This document shows, piece after piece, positions 8,955 to 12,599 of a stretch of 12,599 bases of DNA. Position 1 is the first letter of the stretch, and every line of letters begins with the position of its first letter. Source of the DNA: Alphaproteobacteria bacterium (GTDB taxonomy: Bacteria > Pseudomonadota > Alphaproteobacteria > UBA8366); the NCBI GenBank assembly GCA_029861675.1, contig JAOTYV010000117.1, positions 1-12,599 of the forward strand, in the 5' to 3' direction. The notes beneath the pieces are model-generated. The model ran no database searches, was not told the origin of the DNA, and was given only the letters and a program-made list of their open reading frames with translations. Both the position numbers and the translations under genes were made by a program.

Positions 8955-9030
8955 CGAACACTCCCTTCGGTTGTTCGCGACCCGACGTCCGCGAGGACTG
9001 CCCGGGTCTAGCCGGCCCCAAAGGTCCGGC
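8955..9030 (-). promoter_or_regulatory. Structured 5' leader of rpsF-rpsR-rplI, candidate S6:S18 autoregulatory element
   Basis: Three consecutive hairpins can be drawn in the rpsF leader. (1) Arms 9026-9030 and 9011-9015 pair five GC bases. (2) Arms 9003-9008 and 8979-8984 pair GACCCG with CGGGTC, with an inner GTCC/GGAC stem (8995-8998 with 8987-8990), a TCGC loop, and an uneven internal loop of 4 and 2 nt. (3) Arms 8972-8977 and 8955-8960 pair CGAACA with TGTTCG; the 11-nt loop holds a CCG triplet and the AAGGGAG ribosome site, and the stem lies three bases from the GTG start. Known bacterial rpsF leaders bind the S6:S18 complex through a motif with an exposed CCG. That this is such an element is inference; the pairings are seen directly. 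Confidence 0.45.
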
Positions 9031-9052
9031 AAGGAGTTATGGTTTGTCGGAA

Positions 9053-9082
9053 GGGCGCCAAGCGCCCAGTCATAGCGGGCGC
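9053..9082. repeat. Alternating inverted 6-mers at the rpsF transcription start region
   Basis: On the plus strand GGGCGC (9053-9058), GCGCCC (9062-9067) and GGGCGC (9077-9082) follow one another. The middle copy can pair with either neighbour, giving a hairpin with a 3-nt loop or one with a 9-nt loop. The right-hand copy abuts the putative -10 box of rpsF, so it is probably only partly transcribed, if at all. It may be an operator palindrome or the 5' hairpin of the leader; neither is proven. Confidence 0.5.
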
Positions 9083-9110
9083 ACTATACACATTTGCGGA
9101 AGCGCGAAAA
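9083..9110 (-). promoter_or_regulatory. Candidate promoter of the rpsF operon
   Basis: On the minus strand TATAGT (9083-9088) is a good -10 box, matching the consensus at five of six positions. The best -35 at a 16-bp spacing is TTTTCG (9105-9110), which is poor. Transcription would start near 9076 and give a leader of about 125 nt, long enough to hold the three hairpins described. A weak -35 may mean activator dependence or simply lineage-specific sigma preference. Confidence 0.45.
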
Positions 9111-9162
9111 GCCCTAAATCGGGGTTTTGTGGCCGGTCGACGGCGGCTATGCGCCGCTCGGG

Positions 9163-9190
9163 TTGACAGCTTGGCGCCAGCCGTTATCAC
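9163..9190 (+). promoter_or_regulatory. Promoter of the fabD-fabG cluster
   Basis: A perfect TTGACA -35 box (9163-9168) is followed after 16 bp by TATCAC (9185-9190), four of six to the -10 consensus. Transcription would begin near 9197, giving a leader of about 30 nt that carries the purine-rich GGGGGAGGA ribosome site before the fabD ATG. The spacer contains the 8-bp palindrome TGGCGCCA (9172-9179), a possible operator position. Confidence 0.65.
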
Positions 9191-9226
9191 TGGGCCGCGA
9201 CAGCGAGGGGGAGGAATTATTCCAGC

Positions 9227-10168
9227 ATGACGAAGGCATTCGTGTTTCCCGGACAGGGGTCTCAAGCGGTCGGAATGGGGCAGGATCTCGCCGACGCCTT
9301 CGCTGCCGCGCGCCTCGTCTTCGAGGAAGTGGACGAGGCACTGAACCAGAACCTGTCCAAATTGATGTTCGAGGGCCCGGAAGACGATTTGCGGCTGACG
9401 GAAAACGCGCAACCCGCGCTGATGGCGGTCAGTGTCGCCGTGATGCGCGTGCTGGAGACGGAATGCGGTGTCGCCCTGTCCGACAAGGCGGCCTTCGTCG
9501 CAGGCCATTCGCTCGGTGAATATTCCGCCCTCGCGGCCGCGGGTGCGCTGGATCTTGCCGACACCGCGCGGTTGCTCAAATTGCGCGGCCAGGCCATGCA
9601 AAAGGCGGTGCCGGTCGGCGACGGTGCGATGGCGGCGCTGCTCGGGCTCGATCTCGAAGTGGTCGAGGCGATTGCCACGGATGCCGCGGAAGGCGAAGTG
9701 TGCAACTGCGCCAACGACAATGCGCCGGGTCAGGTGGTGGTCAGCGGCGATACTGCCGCTGTCGAACGGGCGGCCGCGCTTGCCAGCGAACGCGGCGCCA
9801 AGCGCAGCATCATGCTGCCCGTAAGTGCTCCCTTTCATTGCGCCCTCATGCAGCCTGCCGCCGATGCAATGCAGGAGGCGCTGGCGGGAACGGAGATCCG
9901 CACCCCGCAGGTGCCGCTGGTCGCCAATGTGACGGCATCGCAGGTGACCGGTCCGGAAGAAATTCGCGGTTATCTGGTCGAACAGGTGACCGCGCGCGTG
10001 CGGTGGCGCGAGAGTGTGTTGTATATGAAGGAGAAGGGCGTCGATACGTTGATCGAGGCAGGGGCCGGCAAGGTCCTGTCCGGGCTCGCCCGGCGAATCG
10101 ATCGCGACTTGTCCGGGCAATCGTTGCAGGTGCCGGCGGACTTCGATGACGTCGTAAAAGACCTGTAA
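9227..10168 (+). CDS. fabD: Malonyl-CoA:ACP transacylase
   Basis: FabD transfers the malonyl group from CoA to the phosphopantetheine arm of AcpP, making the chain-extension substrate. The 313-residue length is standard. It opens with AFVFPGQGSQAVGMG (4-18), whose Gln residues form the oxyanion hole. The nucleophile is Ser95 in GHSLGEYSALAAAGAL, the malonate-binding arginine is likely Arg120 (LLKLRGQAMQ), and the catalytic His is His204 in PVSAPFHCALMQPA. NAPGQVVVSGD (165-175) is also conserved. The ATG at 9227 follows a GGGGGAGGA ribosome site with a rather long 12-nt spacing. The gene is first in a plus-strand fatty-acid cluster, diverging from rpsF and served by the TTGACA promoter. A long open frame on the opposite strand is a codon-bias shadow. 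The identification is firm. Confidence 0.97.
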   Translation: MTKAFVFPGQGSQAVGMGQDLADAFAAARLVFEEVDEALNQNLSKLMFEGPEDDLRLTENAQPALMAVSVAVMRVLETECGVALSDKAAFVAGHSLGEYSALAAAGALDLADTARLLKLRGQAMQKAVPVGDGAMAALLGLDLEVVEAIATDAAEGEVCNCANDNAPGQVVVSGDTAAVERAAALASERGAKRSIMLPVSAPFHCALMQPAADAMQEALAGTEIRTPQVPLVANVTASQVTGPEEIRGYLVEQVTARVRWRESVLYMKEKGVDTLIEAGAGKVLSGLARRIDRDLSGQSLQVPADFDDVVKDL

Positions 10169-10222
10169 GAACTGTATTGGTTTATCGCAATTTCTTCGTT
10201 CAACTGTTGAGGACGGTCCGGC

Positions 10223-10960
10223 ATGTTTGATCTCACGGGCAAGGGTGCGCTGGTGACCGGCGCGACGGGCGGCATCGGCGGTGCGATCGCCGCGGCGCTG
10301 CATGGCGCCGGCGCGTCGGTTGCGCTCTCCGGCACGCGCGAACCGGTTCTCCGGGAATTGGCCGATACGCTCGGCGAGCGCGCCTATGTGACGCCGGCCA
10401 ATTTGAGTGATCCGGAAGCGCCCGCCGCGCTGGTGAAGGACGCCGAAGCCCAGTTGGGAACGGTCGATATTCTTGTCAACAATGCGGGGCTGACCCGCGA
10501 CATGCTGTCGATGCGGCTGTCGGACGAGGATTGGAACACGGTGATCGACGTCAATCTCGGCGCCGCCTTCCGGCTCAGCCGGGCGGTGTTGCGCGGCATG
10601 ATGCAGCGGCGCTGGGGCCGGATCGTCAACATAACCTCGATCGTCGGCGTCACGGGCAATGCGGGACAGGCCAATTATGCGGCATCCAAGGCCGGCCTGA
10701 TCGGGATGGCGAAATCCATGGCGCAGGAGGTGGCGGGCCGCGGAATCACGGTAAATTGCGTCGCGCCGGGCTTTATTGAAACCGCAATGACCGACGTTCT
10801 TAAAGACGATGTTAAGACTAAGCTATTAAGTGCTGTACCTGCCGGACGTCTCGGCTCTGTTGAGGACGTGGCGAACGGCGTTCTTTATCTCTCAAGCGGG
10901 GAGGCGGCCTACGTAACCGGTCAGACTTTGCACATCAATGGCGGTATGGCGATGATATGA
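10223..10960 (+). CDS. fabG: 3-oxoacyl-ACP reductase
   Basis: FabG reduces 3-ketoacyl-ACP with NADPH in each elongation cycle. It is a 245-residue short-chain dehydrogenase. The cofactor motif is TGATGGIG (12-19), NNAG lies at 86-89, and the catalytic tetrad is Asn111, Ser139, Tyr152 and Lys156 (YAASK). The C-terminus GQTLHINGGMAMI is typical of FabG rather than of other family members, and the position between fabD and acpP confirms the role. The ATG at 10223 has GAGGA nine bases upstream. It follows fabD by 54 nt. From about 10780 the codons shift toward A/T third positions (for example the run encoding VLKDDVKTKLLSAVP), unlike the first two-thirds of the gene; this continues into the acpP region. 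Confidence 0.97.
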   Translation: MFDLTGKGALVTGATGGIGGAIAAALHGAGASVALSGTREPVLRELADTLGERAYVTPANLSDPEAPAALVKDAEAQLGTVDILVNNAGLTRDMLSMRLSDEDWNTVIDVNLGAAFRLSRAVLRGMMQRRWGRIVNITSIVGVTGNAGQANYAASKAGLIGMAKSMAQEVAGRGITVNCVAPGFIETAMTDVLKDDVKTKLLSAVPAGRLGSVEDVANGVLYLSSGEAAYVTGQTLHINGGMAMI

Positions 10961-11120
10961 TGGCGTTAATTATATCGGACTTCAGATGCTAGCCATTGTA
11001 AGTAAAGTATGATAACCAAGCGCCGCCTCACATCGGGGCGGAAATCGATGGTTCGAGTCGCCAATTCGGTGACGGCCGGGCCGGGCTGCTACCCAGCAAT
11101 ACAAGAAGGGTTCTGAAGAA
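10961..11120 (+). promoter_or_regulatory. fabG-acpP intergenic region with a possible acpP promoter
   Basis: These 160 bases between fabG and acpP are long for this cluster and begin A/T-rich. TATGAT at 11008-11013 is a five-of-six match to the -10 consensus, but I see no convincing -35 box at a normal distance. Downstream, CCGCC (11023-11027) and GGCGG (11037-11041) can form a 5-bp stem, and GCTG/CAGC (11085-11097) a smaller one, with no T-run after either, so I do not call a terminator. AcpP is needed in great excess over the Fab enzymes, which makes an extra promoter reasonable; this is inference. A GAAGGG ribosome site lies at 11105-11110. Confidence 0.3.
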
Positions 11121-11357
11121 ATGAGTGACGTTTCCGAACGCGTTAAGAAGATTGTCGTCGAACATCTCGGCGTCGACGACTCGAAAGTCTCGGATGGCGC
11201 CAGTTTTATTGACGATCTTGGCGCGGACAGCCTGGATACCGTCGAGTTGGTTATGGCGTTTGAAGAGGAATTCGGTTGCGAAATTCCTGATGATGCAGCT
11301 GAGAAGATTCTCACTGTTAAAGATGCAATTACCTATATTGAAGCTAACGCTGGCTGA
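11121..11357 (+). CDS. acpP: Acyl carrier protein
   Basis: AcpP carries growing acyl chains as thioesters on a phosphopantetheine arm and serves fatty acid, phospholipid and lipid A synthesis. The product has 78 residues, is strongly acidic and matches the four-helix family along its whole length. The prosthetic group attaches to Ser37 in [18 protein letters not shown]. The ending ([16 protein letters not shown]) is typical. The start at 11121 is preceded by GAAGGG about 10 nt upstream. The gene lies between fabG and fabF as in most proteobacteria. Its third codon positions are visibly more A/T-rich than those of fabD or fabF's later part, which may reflect codon selection for very high expression. 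Confidence 0.98.
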   Translation: MSDVSERVKKIVVEHLGVDDSKVSDGASFIDDLGADSLDTVELVMAFEEEFGCEIPDDAAEKILTVKDAITYIEANAG

Positions 11358-11403
11358 GCTTAAACCTGCCAGCATCGGCGTATAGAGCTATCGGATCCAT
11401 ACC

Positions 11404-12599
11404 ATGCGGCGCGTAGTTGTAACGGGCATGGGTTTGGTTTGCCCGTTGGGGATTGGGGTAGAAAACGTCTGGAAACGCCTGGTTAATGGCGAGTCCGGCA
11501 TTGCCTCAATAGTGAATTTCGAAACGTCCGACCTGGCCTGCAAGATTGCAGGGCAGTTGCCGGTCGGCAAAGCTGTGGACGGCGCATTCGACCCGGATGA
11601 ATGGGTTGATGTGAAGGACCAGCGCAAGATGGACCGCTTTATTCTGTGCGCCGTGGCGGCGTCGGAAGAGGCGGTACGCAATTCCGGCTGGTTGCCCGAG
11701 GCGGAGGAAGACCGTGATCGGACCGGCGTGCTTATCGGCGCCGGCATCGGCGGCCTGCCGGGCATATGCGATACCTCGGTCATCTTGCACGAGCGGGGGC
11801 CGAGACGGGTCAGCCCGTTTTTTATTGCCGCCAATTTGATCAATCTCGCGTCCGGGCAGGTGTCGATCCGATTCGGATTTCGCGGTCCAAACCATGCGGT
11901 GGTGACTGCCTGCGCATCCGGCGCCCATGCCATCGGCGACGCGGCCCGGATGATCATGTGGGATGACGCCGATGTCATGGTGGCCGGTGGCGCGGAAGCG
12001 ACCGTGTGCCGGATCGGCATGGCGGGATTCGCGGCGTCGAAAGCGCTCTCGACGAATTTCAATGACGCGCCGGAACAGGCGTCCCGGCCCTGGGACGTGG
12101 ATCGGGACGGCTTCGTCATGGGCGAGGGGGCGGGCGTTGTCGTGCTCGAGGAATTGGAGCACGCGAAACGCCGCGGCGCCACGATTTACGGTGAAATTAT
12201 CGGCTATGGAATGTCCGGCGACGCCCATCACATCACCGCCCCGGCGCCCGACGGCAGCGGGGCCTACCGGGCAATGGGCGCCGCGTTGAAGCGCGCGAAC
12301 CTGAACGCCGAAGACATCGATTACATCAACGCCCACGGCACGTCGACGCCGCTCGGCGATGAGATCGAGGTCAACGCGGTCAAGCGGCTCTATGGCGATC
12401 ACGCCTATTCACTGTCCATGTCGTCCACCAAATCGGCGATCGGCCATTTGCTCGGCGCGGCGGGGGCGGTCGAGGCGCTGTTCTGTATCAAGGCGATCCA
12501 GGACGGCGTTGTCCCGCCGACCTTGAATCTCGAAAAGCCGTCGCCGGGTTGTGACATCGATCTCGTGCCCCTTGAGGCGAAGGAACGGCCGGTGCGGAA
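11404..12599 (+). CDS. fabF: 3-oxoacyl-ACP synthase II (cut by right edge)
   Basis: FabF condenses malonyl-ACP with acyl-ACP, driving chain elongation. About 398 residues are present; a full protein is near 420, so only the last beta-strand region is missing. It begins RRVVVTGMGLVCPLG. The catalytic triad is Cys170 in VVTACASGAHAIGDA, His311 in INAHGTSTPLGD and His348 in STKSAIGHLLGAAGA, with the conserved Lys343 beside it. RPWDVDRDGFVMGEGAG (229-244) is also characteristic and separates FabF from FabB. The ATG at 11404 lies 46 nt after acpP; only a weak GGA is upstream, so the ribosome site is poor for such a gene. The first 60 or so codons share some of the A/T-rich character of acpP, after which usage returns to GC-rich. 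Confidence 0.96.
   Translation, partial: MRRVVVTGMGLVCPLGIGVENVWKRLVNGESGIASIVNFETSDLACKIAGQLPVGKAVDGAFDPDEWVDVKDQRKMDRFILCAVAASEEAVRNSGWLPEAEEDRDRTGVLIGAGIGGLPGICDTSVILHERGPRRVSPFFIAANLINLASGQVSIRFGFRGPNHAVVTACASGAHAIGDAARMIMWDDADVMVAGGAEATVCRIGMAGFAASKALSTNFNDAPEQASRPWDVDRDGFVMGEGAGVVVLEELEHAKRRGATIYGEIIGYGMSGDAHHITAPAPDGSGAYRAMGAALKRANLNAEDIDYINAHGTSTPLGDEIEVNAVKRLYGDHAYSLSMSSTKSAIGHLLGAAGAVEALFCIKAIQDGVVPPTLNLEKPSPGCDIDLVPLEAKERPVR

Noticed and set aside
8953..9021. TTG start at 9021 adding 23 residues to S6
   Set aside because: The extension is not S6-like and would run through the leader hairpins and ribosome site; GTG at 8952 fits the family N-terminus.
9008..10303. A 431-codon open frame on the minus strand opposite fabD
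   Set aside because: It covers fabD antisense, crosses the fabD promoter and the start of fabG, is rich in His and Arg and shows no family motif; it is a codon-bias shadow.
11045..11075. tRNA-like T-loop sequence GGTTCGAGTCG before acpP
   Set aside because: The flanking bases do not form the T-stem and no acceptor, D or anticodon arms can be found.
11388..12402. Two long minus-strand open frames opposite fabF
   Set aside because: FabF is conserved along its whole length on the plus strand; the antisense products are low-complexity and match nothing recognisable.

Overview
The window is a chromosomal housekeeping segment from a GC-rich alphaproteobacterium. The gene order and protein styles suggest a Rhodospirillales-like lineage, but that placement is inference from synteny, not from a search. 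I see no insertion sequences, phage genes, CRISPR arrays, tRNA or rRNA genes, and nothing that looks like an undescribed multi-gene system. The most interesting material is regulatory and lies in the 274-bp divergent intergenic region at 8953-9226 and around acpP.

Left arm (1-8952, all minus strand, read from right to left): rpsF (S6), rpsR (S18) and rplI (L9) form a ribosomal-protein operon behind a structured leader. It ends at a hairpin with a short T-run (7391-7419), so a terminator or attenuator is likely there. A very compact run follows: dnaB (replicative helicase), alr (alanine racemase), mlaE and mlaF (MCE-type lipid-transport ABC permease and ATPase), radA (recombination), cvpA (small membrane protein) and purF (purine biosynthesis, cut by the left edge). 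Junctions here are short overlaps (11 nt dnaB/alr, 4 nt alr/mlaE, 4 nt mlaE/mlaF) or gaps of 0-42 nt, so this is probably one transcription unit with translational coupling.

Right arm (9227-12599, plus strand): fabD, fabG, acpP and fabF (cut by the right edge) form a type II fatty-acid synthesis cluster. FabD loads malonyl groups onto AcpP, FabF condenses and FabG reduces. A TTGACA -35 box lies just upstream of fabD. The fabG-acpP gap (160 bp) may carry a second promoter for acpP, and base composition shifts toward A/T there.

Several starts were moved from the longest open frame on the basis of Shine-Dalgarno position and family N-termini: radA (GTG at 3089), alr (ATG at 5787) and rpsF (GTG at 8952). 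mlaE uses TTG. Both S6 and L9 carry long acidic or Ala/Pro-rich C-terminal tails beyond the usual fold.
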